A stretch of 64,000 nucleotides of DNA from Apteryx mantelli (GCF_036417845.1 NC_090015.1:502781-566780); one strand, 5' to 3'; positions 27,912 to 42,884 are shown, numbered from the stretch's first letter. Numbers and translations are program-made. Notes: generated by a model not told the origin, from the letters alone.

Positions 27912-28923
27912 CACCGCCCGCTCCGGCTCCACTTCCGGGTTCGGCTCGGCGGGCGGAGCCGAGCGGATCCGGAAAGAGCCGAGCGCGCGCGAGCCGTGGC
28001 GGAGTCACCCGAAGAGCAGCGCGGAAAAAGCCGAGCGCTCCCGGGGCCGGAGAGGCCCGAGGGCGCGTGGCGGAAACGCCCGAAGCGGCTCGGGGGGAAC
28101 CGGAAACACCCGAAGCGGCTCGGAGGGAGCCGGAAACGCCCGAAGAGGCTCGTACCCCCCTCACAAGGCTCCCTAGTGCCCCCCAATGTCGTACCCCCCC
28201 CAGTGTTCCCATCGCCCCTCCAGTGACTCCCATCGCCCCCAGTGCCCCCCCAGCTGCCCAAAGACCCTTCACCAACCCGCAGGGCCCCTCCATCACTCCC
28301 CCCAGTGCCCCCATCGTCTCCCAGTGCCCCCCATGGCCCTCCCAGACCCCTCCCAGACCCTCGTCTCTCCCCAGAGATCCTCCATCATCCCCAGAGCCCC
28401 CTCAGAGCCCCCGAAACCCCTCCATCACCCCTATCCCCCCAAACCCCTCCATCACCCCATCTCCCCCCAGAGCCCCCCAACCCCTTCCATCACCCCCTGT
28501 CTCCCCCCAAATCTCTCCATCACCCTCTATCCCCCCCAAACCCCTCCATCACCCCCCAGAGCACCCCCAAACCCCTCCCCCCCCCCACGTCGGCCCAGCC
28601 AGGAAATGCCCCCCCCACCCGCCCCCGCGCAGCCGCCATGGTCCCCCGGGGCCACAGGGGGAACCTGGGGCTGGGGGGGCACCCGGCATGGGGGGGGCCA
28701 TGGGGCAGCTGGGCCAGGGCGGCTCTGCCCCGAGGGGTCCCAAGGATGGGGAGTTCGGGGGGGGGGGCAGGACCCCCCCCATCACCCCCCCACCCCCCCA
28801 TCACCCCCCCCGCCACCTGCGCAGCCCCCGGGGACCCGGTCACGGTCCAGGGCCCGGGCGGTGACGCTGCGTCCGGCCCGTCCCTGTCCCCGTCCCCGTC
28901 CCCGTCCCTGCCGCGCAGGGAAG
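27912..28923. promoter_or_regulatory. Divergent RABEP2-CD19 intergenic region
   Basis: The RABEP2 side (27912-28150) has ETS-like CTTCCGG and three tandem units of about 33 bp containing GAAGCGGCTCGG and CCGGAAAC. From 28155 to 28600 there is only a CCCCTCCATCACCCCC-type array. The CD19 side (28610-28923) has GC boxes and CCGTCCCCGTCCC repeats. No TATA box or B-cell element could be named. Confidence 0.5.
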
Positions 28924-31900
28924 ATGGCGCCCCGCCGCCTGGGCCTCGTCCTCCTGGTGCTGCTGGGGCTGGGGGTCAGCATGGGCATCGGCGTGGGCAC
29001 CGGCATGGGGACCAGCATGGGGACCAGGGCCCCCCCGGGCACCCCCGCCGCCCTGCTGCGGGCCAACGCCACCGGTGGGACGGGGACCCGGGGGCGGGGG
29101 ACACAGGCTGGGGGGCACGGGGATGGTGGCCATGGGGGCTGGAGGCCATGGGGATGGCGGTCGTGGGGATGGTGGCCATGAGGGTTGGGGGTCACGGGAC
29201 TGGTGTCCACGGGGGTTGGGCCATGAGGGTTGGAGGCCATGGGGGTTGGAGGCCATGGGGATGGTGGTCATGGGGTTGGGGTCATGGGGTGGGTGGCCAT
29301 GGGGGCTGGAGGCCATGGGGCTGGTGTCCATAGGCATTGGGGCCATGGGGGTCAAGGCCATGGGGCTGGTGGCCATGGGACTTGTGGCCATAGGGGGGAT
29401 TGGTGGCCCTGGGGGTGCTGGTGGCCCCGAGGGTGTTGGTGGTGGCCTGGGGGGTGCTGGTGTCCTGGGGGTCCTGGTGGTCCGGGGGGTGTTGGTGGTG
29501 GCCCTGGGGGTGCTGGTGGTGTTGTTGGTGGCCCTGGGGTCCTGGTGGTCCTGGGGGGGGGGGGGGTGTGAGTGGAGGCCCCAAGGGTGTTGGTGGTGGC
29601 CCGGGGGGTGCTGGTGTCCTGGGGGTCCTGGTGTCCCGGGGGTGTTGATGGTGGCCCGGGGGTGCTGGTGTCCCGGGGGTGTTGGTGGTGGCCCTGAGGG
29701 TGTTGTTGGTGGCCCTGGGGGTGCTGGTGACCCTGGGGGTCCTGGTGTCCCGGGGGTGTTGATGGTGGCCCGGGGGGTCCTGCTGGTCTGGGGGGTGTTG
29801 TTGGTGGCCCTGGGGGTGCTGGTGTCCTGGGGGTGCTGGTGTCCTGGGGGTGTTGGTGGTGGCCCTGGGGGTCCTGGTGTCCCGGGGGCGCCAGCGGCCC
29901 CGTCCCCGAGTGACCCGCGCCCGCAGCGTCGGCGGTGGCCCCTGCTGCCCTGCCCCGGCTCGCTGGCCGGGACCCCCCCGTGGCTGCTGCCCCCGTGGCT
30001 GCGCTGGAGCCGGCGCGGGGGCCCCCCCCTGCTCAACGTCACCGTGGGACCGGGCTGGCCCGTGGGCTGGGCGCCGGGGGGGGCCCTGCTGCTGCCCGCG
30101 TGGCCACCGACCACGCCGGTGTCTACGTGTGCCGCGGGCTGGGGGGGCCCGAGGGGCTGGGGGAGCGCGAGACGCTGCTCAACGTGCCGGGCAGCCGTGA
30201 GTGAGGGGGGCTATGGGGGGCCATGGGGCTGGGGTGGCTATGGGGGGCCATGGGGGGCCATGGGGGGCTATGGGGGCTATGGAGCTGGGGGGGCTATGGG
30301 GGGCCACGGGGGGCTGGGGGGGCACGAGATGCTGCTCAACGTGCCAGGCAGCCGTGAGTGAGGGGGACTATGGGGGGGCTATGTGGAGCTGGGGGGCTAC
30401 AGGGAGCTATGGGGGGCTGTGGGGGCTATGGGGGCTATGGGGGGCTATGGGGACTATGGGGGGCTGGGGGGAACTGAGGGGAGCTGTGGCCCGTACTGGG
30501 GGGGGGGGGGGCACGGTCCATACTGGGATGCTGTGGCCCATACGGGGGGGGGGGTCAGTGGTGCCTCCTGGGGGGGTCAATAGTCCATCGGGGGGATCAG
30601 TGCTCCACGCCGGGGGGGCCGCGGTCCGCAGCGGGGTGCTGAGGCCCCCCTGCCCCCCCCAGGGATGCCTGTTCGTGTCGGCGGCCCCCGGCTCGGACGT
30701 GGTGCTGCCCTGCCCGGGGACCCCCCCCAACGCCTCGGGACCCCCCGGCCTCTGGTTCCACAACGGCCAGCGCCTGCCCTCCCCGGCCCCCCCCCGCCCC
30801 GGGGGGCTGCAGCTGCGCGCCGTGGGGCCGGCGCAGGCCGGGCGCTACGACTGCGCCGTGGGGCCCCACACCGGCACTGTGCACCTGCGCCTGGGCGGTG
30901 AGCGGCATCGGGGGGGGTATGGGGGGGTTATGGGGTCCTATGGGGGGTATGGGGGGGTTGTGGGGTCCTATGGGGGGTTATGGGGTCCTATGGGGGGGGT
31001 ATGGGGGGGTTATGGGGCACCGTGCACCTGCGCCTGGCAGTGAGCGGCACGGGGGGGGGGTATGGGGGGGTATGGGGTCCTATGGGGGATTATGGGGTCC
31101 TATGGGGGGGTATGGGGGGGTTATGAGGTCCTATGGGGGGACATGGGGGGGTTATGGGGCACCGTGCACCTGCGCCTGGGTGGTGAGCAGCACCGGGGGG
31201 GGGGTATGGGGGGGTATGGGGTCCTATGGGGATTATGGGGTCCTATGGGGGGTATGGGGGGGTTATGAGGTCCTATGGGGGGACATGGGGGGGTTATGGG
31301 GCACCGTGCACCTGCGCCTGGGTGGTGAGCAGCACCGGGGGGGGGGGGGATATGGGGTGTATGGGGGGGTGTGGGGTCCTATGGGGGGTTATGGGGTCTA
31401 TGGGGGATATGGGGGGGATATGGGGTCCTATGGGGTGTATGGGGGGTGTGGGGTCCTATGGGGGGTTATGGGGTCTGTGGGGGGATATGGGGGGGATATG
31501 GGGTCCTATGGGGGGGCATGGGGGGGTTATGGGGTCCTATGGGGGGTATGGGGTCCTATGGAGGGTTATGGGGGGGATATGGGGTCCTATGGGGGGGCAT
31601 GGGGGGTTATGGGGTCCTATGGGGGGTATGGGGTCCTATGGAGGGTTATGGGGGGGATATGGGGTCCTATGGGGGGGCATGGGGGGGTTATGGGGCACCG
31701 TGCACCTGCGCCTGGGTGGTGAGCAGCATGGGGGGGTACAGGGGGGTATGGGGTCCTATGGGGGGTGTGGGGTCCTATGGGATCCTATGGGGGGACATGG
31801 GGGGATATGGGGGCCATATGGGGCTGTAGGGCTGTATGTGGGGCCCCGGGGCTGTACTGGGGGCCCGGGGGGGGGGCGAGGGAAGGCAGGGGAGTGCGGG

Positions 31901-33785
31901 GGAGTGCGGGGGGCCGCGGCCACCCCCAACGCCCGTCCCCGATGTCCCCAACGTCCCTGCTGACGCCCCCGATGCTGCCATCCCCAACACCGTCCTCACC
32001 GTCCTCCCCGCCGTCCCCAACACCATACCCAGCACCGTCCCCATCTCTGTCCCCAATGTTCCCAACGCTGTCCCCAACAGTGTCCCCTGTCCCCGATGTC
32101 CCCACCACCATCCCCACCACCATCGCCAATGTCCACAACACCATCCCCGATGTCCCCAACGCTGTCCCCACCACCATCCCTAATGCCATCTCCACCGCCG
32201 TCCCCAATGTCCCCGCCAATGTCCCCAGTGCCGTCCCCCGTGTCCCCACCACCATCCCCGACGTTCCCAATGTCGTCCCCAACACCGCCCCACCGCGGCC
32301 CCCGATGTCCCCGCCAATGTCCCCAGTGCCGTCCCCCGTGTTCTCACCACATCCCCGACGTTCCCAATGTCGTCCCAACACCGCCCCACCGCGGCCCCCG
32401 ATGTCCCCGCCAATGTCCCCAGTGCCGTCCCCCGTGTCCCCACCACCATCCCCGACGTTCCAATGTCGTCCCCAACACCGCCCCACCGCGGCCCCCGATG
32501 TCCCCGCCAATGTCCCCAGTGCCGTCCCCCGTGTCCCCACCACCATCCCCGACGTTCCCAATGTCGTCCCCAACACCGCCCCACCGCGGCCCCCGATGTC
32601 CCCGCCAATGTCCCCAGTGCCGTCCCCCGTGTCCCCACCACCATCCCCGACGTTCCCAATGTCGTCCCCAACACCGCCCCACCGCGGCCCCCGATGTCCC
32701 CGCCAATGTCCCCAGTGCCGTCCCCCGTGTCCCACCACCATCCCCGACGTTCCCAATGTCGTCCCCAACACCGCCCCACCGCGGCCCCCGATGTCCCCGC
32801 CAATGTCCCCAACGTGGTCCCCCGGCAGGCGCGGCGGGGACGGTGTGGGCAGCGGTGGGGACGGCGGCGGCGCTGCCCTGCGGGGCCAGGGACGTCGCCG
32901 CGGGGAACGCCACCGCGGGGAACGCCACCGCGGGGGACGTCAGCGCGGGGGGCCTGGCGTGGGCCCGGCGCGCGGGCAGCGCCGAGACGCCGGTGCTGGA
33001 GGTGCGGGCGGCCCCGGCGCCCGGCTCTGGCCCGGCCCCGGCCGCGGCGCCGCCCTGGCGCTGCTCGACGTCAGCCGGCGCCAGGCCGGGCGCTACCGCT
33101 GCGCCTGGGGCCCCCCCGCGCCCCCCCGCGCCCCCGCCGCCGCCGGCACCCGCCGCTCGACGTGCAGCTGGACGTGCAGCCCGCGCCCGGTACGCGGGGA
33201 CGGACGGGGGGGCAGGGGGACGGACGGGGGACGGCTGCGGATGGGCGTGGGTGGGATGGACGGGGGGACACACTGGGGACAGGGGGACGGACGGGGGACG
33301 GGTGCGGATGGACATGGGTGGGATGGATGTGGAGATGGAGGAGGACAGACAGGACAAATGAGGGGACAGAATGGATGGAAATGGATGGGATGGACGGGGA
33401 TGGATGGGGGGACGCTGGGGACAGACGGGGACGGACATGGGTGGGGTGGACGTGGGGATGGACGGGGACGGACGGGGGGATGGACGGGGATGGATGGGGG
33501 GGACGCTGGGACAGACGGGGACGGACATGGGGTGGGGTGGACGTGGGGATGGACGGGACGGACGTGGGGATGGACGGGGACGGAGGGAGGGGCTGGGGAC
33601 CCACGTGGGCGCCGTGGGGCGGGGGCGGCTGTGGGGCGGCCGCGGGGCGGAGGTGACCCTGCCCCACGTCCCCGCAGGCTGGTGGCCCCAGCTGGGGACC
33701 CGCGTGGCCACCGTGGGGGCTGCGGCCGTGGCCTACGTGGCCCTGGGGGGGGCCGTGCTGGCCGGGCTCTGCCGCAGCCACCGAG
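28924..33785 (+). CDS. CD19: CD19-like B-cell co-receptor, 5' half, frame conflicts
   Basis: This is an Ig-type membrane protein next to RABEP2, as human CD19 is. Exons: 28924-29074 (MAPRRLGLVLLVLLGLGVSM signal peptide), 29927-30196, 30663-30897, 32829-33189 and 33678-33785. Exon 2 has LLPCPG, LRWSRR and DHAGVYVC; exon 3 has VVLPCPG, LWFHNGQ and AGRYDC; exon 4 has AALPCG, LAWARR and QAGRYRC, all Ig-fold Cys-Trp-Cys patterns. Exon 5 is a membrane segment (GTRVATVGAAAVAYVALGG, then AVLAGLCRSHR) resembling the human one. Exon 2 reads in one frame at its ends and another in its middle. Exon 4 changes frame about twice, and exons 2 and 3 join one base out of phase. The changes fall in or near C/G runs, so base-call errors or decay are both possible. 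The cytoplasmic tail lies in or past the gap. Name rests on synteny and architecture. Confidence 0.65.
29100..29920. repeat. Minisatellites in CD19 intron 1
   Basis: First GGCCATGGGGGTTGGAGGCC-type units (29120-29400), then GGGGGTGTTGGTGGTGGCCC-type units (29400-29890). Units are about 25-45 bp and imperfect. Confidence 0.8.
30197..30650. repeat. CD19 intron 2 repeat with a copy of the exon 2 donor
   Basis: GGGGGCTATGGGG-type repeat. At about 30320-30360 it contains a near-perfect copy of the end of exon 2 (GATGCTGCTCAACGTGCCAG) with its GTGAGTGAGG splice site, about 160 bp after the real one. Confidence 0.85.
30898..31810. repeat. CD19 intron 3 minisatellite with copies of the exon 3 donor
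   Basis: Units of ATGGGGTCCTATGGGGGG alternate with four copies of the end of exon 3 (CACCGTGCACCTGCGCCTGG plus a GTGAGC-type donor) near 31015-31050, 31158-31200, 31300-31345 and 31692-31730. The genuine junction is at 30897/30898. Confidence 0.9.
31930..32820. repeat. ~97-bp tandem repeat in CD19 intron 3
   Basis: From about 32215 to 32815 there are six units of roughly 97 bp containing CCACCGCGGCCCCCGATGTC, CCGTCCCCCGTGTCCCC and CCGACGTTCCCAATGTCG. Single-base length differences separate units. A degenerate TGTCCCCAAC region precedes it. Confidence 0.9.
33195..33600. repeat. GGACGGGGATGGA repeat in CD19 intron 4
   Basis: Imperfect units of 20-60 bp (GGGGACGGACGGGGGACGG and GGTGGGATGGACG) fill the intron before the membrane exon. 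Confidence 0.7.
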
Positions 33786-33920
33786 GTCAGTGCGACCCAC
33801 GGCGCGGTGTGGGGCGACCCACGGCGCTGGGGTTGGGGGGGGAACCCATGGCGCGAAGGGGCAACCCACGGCGTGAGCGACCCATGGCGCGGGGGCCTGG
33901 GGGACCCACAGCGTGGATCA

Positions 33921-34120
33921 NNNNNNNNNNNNNNNNNNNNNNNNNNNNNNNNNNNNNNNNNNNNNNNNNNNNNNNNNNNNNNNNNNNNNNNNNNNNNNNN
34001 NNNNNNNNNNNNNNNNNNNNNNNNNNNNNNNNNNNNNNNNNNNNNNNNNNNNNNNNNNNNNNNNNNNNNNNNNNNNNNNNNNNNNNNNNNNNNNNNNNNN
34101 NNNNNNNNNNNNNNNNNNNN
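33921..34120. other. Assembly gap of exactly 200 N
   Basis: Two hundred N bases, a conventional placeholder length. CD19 loses its cytoplasmic exons and the protease loses its Ser-195 exon at this point, so the true missing length is probably larger than 200 bp. Confidence 0.95.
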
Positions 34121-34745
34121 TTCCATGTCCCCAATGTCACCCAAGTCCGTGTTCTCCGTGTTCTCCCTGAGCCTCCATGTCCCTCGTGTCCCCCCCATAT
34201 CCATGTCCCCCCATGACCCTCCACGTCCACGTTCTCCATATCCCCCATATCCATGTTCTCCATGACTCTCCGTGTCCCTCATGTTCCTCCGTGTCCATGA
34301 CCCCGCGTGTTCCCAAGTCCATGTTCTCCATGACCCTCCATGTCCATGTTCTCCATATCCCCCATACCACGTTCTCCATGACCTTCCATGTCCCCCGTAA
34401 GTCCACGTCCTCCATGTTCCCCCACATCCACATCCACGTTCCCCCCAAGTCCTCCCTGTCCACGTCCCTCCGTGTCCCCCCATGACCCTCCATGTCCATG
34501 TTCTCCATATCCCCCATATCCATGTTCTCCATGTCCCCCATGACCCTCCGCGTCCATGTTCTCCATATCCCCCATATCCATGTCCCCCCAAGACCCTCCA
34601 TGTCCATGTTCTCCATATCCCCCATATCCATGTCCCCCATGTCCATGTTCTCCACGTCCCCCATGACCCTCCATGTCCACGTCCTCCGTGTTCCCATACA
34701 TCCACGTTCCCCCGAGTCCCTCCCTGTCCGTGTCCCCCCCCCCGC
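34121..34745. repeat. Minisatellite at the 3' side of the protease gene
   Basis: Units of about 60-65 bp contain CCATGACCCTCCATGTCC, ATGTTCTCCATATCCCCC and ATATCCATG. About nine units are visible, and the gap cuts the array. It lies just downstream of the exon ending at 34768. Confidence 0.85.
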
Positions 34746-34767
34746 GTCCCCCCGCGTCCCCCCGCAC

Positions 34768-38875
<4,108 letters not shown>

Positions 38876-38989
38876 CGTCCCGCGTCCACGCGCGTCCGTC
38901 CGTGCCGTCATCCCGCGTCCGTCCGTCTGTCCGCGTCCGTCCGTCTGTCCGCGTCCATCCGGCGTCTCGGCCCGGATCCGGCTTTAACC

Positions 38990-39765
38990 CCCTGCACTTG
39001 CCCCCGGGGGGGGGGGGGGGCAACCGGAGCCGCCCCGACCTGCCCCCGCCGGCCCCGCCCGCCCGGACGCCTGGGCCCCCGGGGAGCGTTTGGGGCCCCG
39101 GACGCCTGGGCCCCTGCGGGGGGGCAGGATGGGGGGGTGGGGGGGGGGGTCCCGGGACACAGATGCTGCCCCCTCCCCCACCCCCCACCCCAGGGTGACC
39201 CGGACGCCTGGGCCCCCCCCGGGGGGGGGGGTGATGACTGTGCCGGGGTGCCGGGGGGGGGGCCATTACTCACCCCCCCCATCCGGTGTTTTGGGGGGGG
39301 GGAGGGGAAGGGCCCAGGCGTCCGGGGAGGCCCCTCCCCCCCACACACCTCCCCGCTGCCCCTCCCCCCTCCCCAGGGGCCCAGGCGTCCGGCCCCCCCC
39401 CCCGCCCCGTGGGAGGGGGAAACCCCGATGATGGGGGAGGGGCAGCACCCTGTTCCCGGGGGGGGAGGGTGAGAGGGCGGGGCCTGGGAGGAAGGGGGCG
39501 GGGCTCTGCGGCCTGGCTTGAACCGGGGCTGGGGGGGGGCCCGGACGCCTGGGCCCCCGGAAATGGGGGGGTTGGAGGGGGCTTGTGGGGGGGGGGTTCC
39601 CCGGACACCTGGGTCCCCCGGGGGGGGGGGGAGGGGAGGGGCCCGGACGCCTGGGTCCCCCCAGAATTGGGGGGGTCCCCCAAATTTTGGGGGGGGAGGG
39701 GGGTCCCCGAACTCCTGGGTCCCCCCAAACCTCACGGCTCCCCCCTTCCCCCCCCCCCCGCCTCG
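38990..39765. other. Spacer between the protease and VKORC1
   Basis: Long G runs with about seven copies of the dispersed motif in both orientations. No coding exon recognised. A GTCCGTCCGTCTGTCCGCGTC repeat lies just 5' of the protease start (38895-38955). Confidence 0.6.
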
Positions 39766-39769
39766 GACT

Positions 39770-40290
39770 ACATCCCCCAGCAGCCCTCGCGGCCGCGCAC
39801 CAATGGGAGCGCGGGCTGAGGCGGGGGGGCGGGCCGGAGGGAGCCCTTATGACGGGCGGCGGCGGCGGCCAATGGGAGCGCGGGCTGAGGCGAGGGGCGG
39901 GCGGTGACACCCCTGGGGCGGGGCGCGGCGGGAGGCGAGGGCCAATGAGGCGGCGAGGGGCGGCCCGGAGGGGGGACCTTTATGACGGGCGGCGGTGGCG
40001 CCCAATAGAAGCGCGGGCTGAGGCGGGTGGGCGGGCCGCAGGGAGCCCTTATGACGGCCGGCGGCGGCGGCCAATAGGAGCGCGGGCTGAGGCGAGGGGG
40101 TGGGGCAATGACGCCCCTGGGGCGGGGCGCAGCGGGAGGCGAGGGCCAATGAGGCGGCGAGGGGCGGGCCGGAGGGGGGACCTTTATGACGGGCGGCGGC
40201 GGCGGCGGCCAATAGGAGCGCGGGCTGAGGCGAGGGGGTGGGGCGGTGACGCCCCTGGGGCGGGGCGCGGCGGGAGGCGAGGGCCAATGG
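39770..40290 (+). promoter_or_regulatory. VKORC1: VKORC1 promoter with eight tandem CCAAT boxes
   Basis: It begins with ACTACATCCCCCAGCAGCCC (39771-39790), a ZNF143/Staf-like element. Eight CCAAT boxes follow at 39800, 39869, 39942, 40002, 40071, 40146, 40209 and 40284. They sit in tandem units that also hold GGAGCGCGGGCTGAGGCG, GC boxes and TTATGACGG (half CRE). Two unit types alternate with a period near 200 bp. Confidence 0.7.
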
Positions 40291-40319
40291 GGGCCGCGGG
40301 GGCGGGGCCGGGCGGCGGC

Positions 40320-42841
40320 ATGGCGGCGCGCGCGGCGCTGTGCGCGGCGGGTCTCGCGCTCTCCCTCTACGCGCTGCACGTGGAGCGCGCGCACGCCCGC
40401 GACCCGCGGTACCGCGCCGCCTGCGACCTGGCGCCCGCCGTGTCCTGCTCGCGCGTGTTCGCCTCGCGGTGAGCGGGGGGGGGGCGGGGCAGGCACCGGC
40501 CGGGGGGGGGGTTTGCATTGCACCGGGGGTTGCATTGCACCGGGGTTCGCTTTGCATTGCACCGGGCATTGCATTGCACCGGGGGGGGGGGGGTCTTGCA
40601 TTGCACCGGGGGTTGCGTTGCACCGGGGGTTCCATTGCATTGCACCGGGGGGGGGGGTCCTGCTTTGCATTGCACCGGGGGTTGCGTTGCACCGGGGGGG
40701 GGTCTCGCGTTGCACCGGGGGTTGCATTGCATTGCACCAGGGTTCGCTTTGCATTGTACCGGGGGTGGCATTGCATTGCACGGGGGGGGTCCTGCTTTGC
40801 GTTGCACCGGGGTTCGCTTTGCATTGCACCGGGGGTGGCATTGCACCGGGCATTGCATTGCATTGCACCGGACGTTGCATGCAGCGGGGATTGCACTGCA
40901 CCGGAGAGGGGGGGGGGACGGGACGGTGACAGTGACGGTGACGGTGACATTGCACCAGGATTCGCATTGCAGCGGGGCATTTGCACACGCCGGGGTTTGT
41001 GCGGTGCCGGGAAGCGCGTCGCAACCCGCGGGGCATCGGCCCCGGACGCCTGGGCCCCCCCTTCCCCCCCCCCCCCGCGGCCTTGGCCCCGGTGTAAACA
41101 CGGCCACGTTGCAGGGGGCGGGACCGCGACCGCCCACCCGGAAACGCATCATCATCGCCGGGGCCCAAAAAGCGACAAATGGCCCCAAACCCTCGGTGGG
41201 GGCGGGGCTTTGCACGGGCGGGGGCGGGGCTTGCACGGGCCGGGGGGGGCGGGGCCTTGCACGCCCGGACGCCTGGGCCCTGACGTCCCCCCCAAACCCC
41301 CCGGCCGCAGGTGGGGCCGAGGCTTCGGGCTGCTCGAGGGGCTCGTGGGCCGCGACAGCGTCCTCAACCAGCCCAACAGCGTCTACGGCGCCGCCTTCTA
41401 CCTGCTGCAGGGGCTGCTGGGTGGGTGCCGGCGGCCGGGACCCCCCCGGGGGCAGTTGGGAGACCTCAGGAACCCCATAGGGGTGGTGGGAGACCTCAGG
41501 ACCCACATATGGGTGGTTGGGAGATCTTGGGAGCCCCATGGGGGTGGTTGGGTGGCCCCAGGACCTCGATAGGGGTGGTTGGGTGCCCCTGGGACCCCCA
41601 TATGGGTGGTTGGGAGACCTCAGGAGCCCCATGGGGGTGGTGGGAGACCTCAAGACCTCCATAGGGGTGGTTGGGTGCCACCAGGACCCACATAGGGGTG
41701 GTTGGGTGCCCCTGGGAGCCCCGTATGGGTGGTTGGGAGACCTCAGGAGCCCCATGGGGGTGGTTGGGTGCCCTCAAGACCTCCGTAGGGGTGGTTGGGT
41801 GGCCCCAGGACCTCGTATGGGTGGTTGGGTGCCCCTGGGACCCACATATGGGTGGTTGGGTGCCCCCAGGACCTCCATGGGGATGGTTAGATGCTTTCAA
41901 GACCCCCATGGGGGTGGTTGGGTGCCCCTGGGAGCCCCGTATGGGTGGTTGGGTGGCCCCAGGACCCACATATGGGTGGTTGGAGACCTCAGGACCTCCA
42001 TAGGGGTGGTTGGGTGCCCCTGGGAGCCCCATGGGGGTGGCTGGGAGACCTCAGGACCTCCATGGGGATGGTTGGATGCCCTCAAGACCTCCATAGGGGT
42101 GGTTGGGTGCCCCCAGGATCTCCATGGGGGTGGTTGGGTGCCACCAGGACCCACATAGGGGTGGTTGGGTGCCCCCAGGACCCCCATATGGGTGGTTGGG
42201 TGCCCTCAAGACCCCCATATGGGTGGTTGGGTGCCACCGGGACCCACATAGGGGTGGTTGGGTGCCCCCAGGACCCACATATGGGTGGTTGGGTGCCCCC
42301 AGGACCTCCACAGGGGTGGTTGGGTGCCACCAGGACCTTGTATGGGTGGTTGGGTGCCCTCAAGACCCCCATGGGGGTGGTTGGGTGGCCCCAGGACCTC
42401 GTATGGGTGGTTGGGTGCCACCAGGATCTCCATGGGGGTGGTTGGGTGCCATCAGGACCCACATAGGGGTGGTTGGGTGCCCTCAAGACCTCCATAGGGG
42501 TGGCTGGGTGCCCCCAGGATCTCCATGGGGGTGGTTGGGAGCCCCATATGGGTGTTTGGGTGCCGCCGGGAGCCCCGCGTGGGCCCATGGGCGCCCCGGC
42601 AGCCCCTAACCTGTGTCCCATCCCCCCCCCCCCCCCGGCAGGCCCGGTGCGGGGCCGGGCGGCGGCGGCGGCGCTGGCGCTGAGCTCGGCGCTGGCGGCG
42701 GCCGCCTCGCTCTACCTGGCGGCGGTGCTGCTCTTCGGCCTCGGCGACTTCTGCCTCGTCTGCGCCGCCACCTACGGCCTCAACGGGCTCCTGCTGCGGC
42801 TCAACCTGCGCCGCTGGCGCCGCCTCCGCGCGCCCCCCTGA
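40320..42841 (+). CDS. VKORC1: Vitamin K epoxide reductase complex subunit 1, complete
   Basis: This ER membrane enzyme reduces vitamin K epoxide and quinone for gamma-carboxylation and is the warfarin target. Exons: 40320-40468, 41311-41420 and 42642-42841, 152 codons plus stop. Matches are LSLYALHVE in helix 1, the loop cysteines in [38 protein letters not shown], and the active-site CXXC in [10 protein letters not shown]. The human three-exon structure is kept. An in-frame ATG at 40287 would give 163 residues, the human length, but it lies inside the eighth CCAAT repeat unit with C at -3, whereas 40320 has G at -3 and +4. The 40320 start is preferred but not certain. The 3' UTR is extremely short. 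Confidence 0.96.
40490..40990. repeat. TTGCATTGCACCGGGGG repeat in VKORC1 intron 1
   Basis: About 25 short units (13-25 bp) of TTGCATTGCACCGGGGG with G-run length variation. They fill the first half of the intron. Confidence 0.9.
41420..42590. repeat. ~30-bp minisatellite in VKORC1 intron 2
   Basis: About 35 units of GGTGGTTGGGTGCCCCCAGG plus ACCCCCATAT or close variants. The intron's first bases, CTGG|GTGGGTGCCGGCGGCC, resemble the unit GGTTGGGTGCCGCCGGGAGC seen at about 42555, so the array may have started at the 5' splice site. Confidence 0.9.
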
Positions 42842-42846
42842 CCCCC

Positions 42847-42852
42847 AATAAA
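42847..42852 (+). terminator. VKORC1: VKORC1 poly(A) signal
   Basis: AATAAA begins only five bases after the TGA stop. Confidence 0.85.
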
Positions 42853-42884
42853 GGCGGCGGCGGGGGGGGGGGAGGGTGGGGCGA

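Noticed and set aside
27905-27932. RABEP2 start at 27932 (MEPERAV)
   Set aside because: The codon there is GTG. The first ATG in frame is at 27911.
31765-33876. A ~700-codon open frame rich in Pro/Ser
   Set aside because: Product of the 97-bp satellite in CD19 intron 3. Only short parts overlap true Ig exons.
40287-40322. VKORC1 start at the upstream ATG
   Set aside because: It gives the human length but overlaps a repeated CCAAT promoter box and has a poor context. It is kept as an alternative, not the main call.
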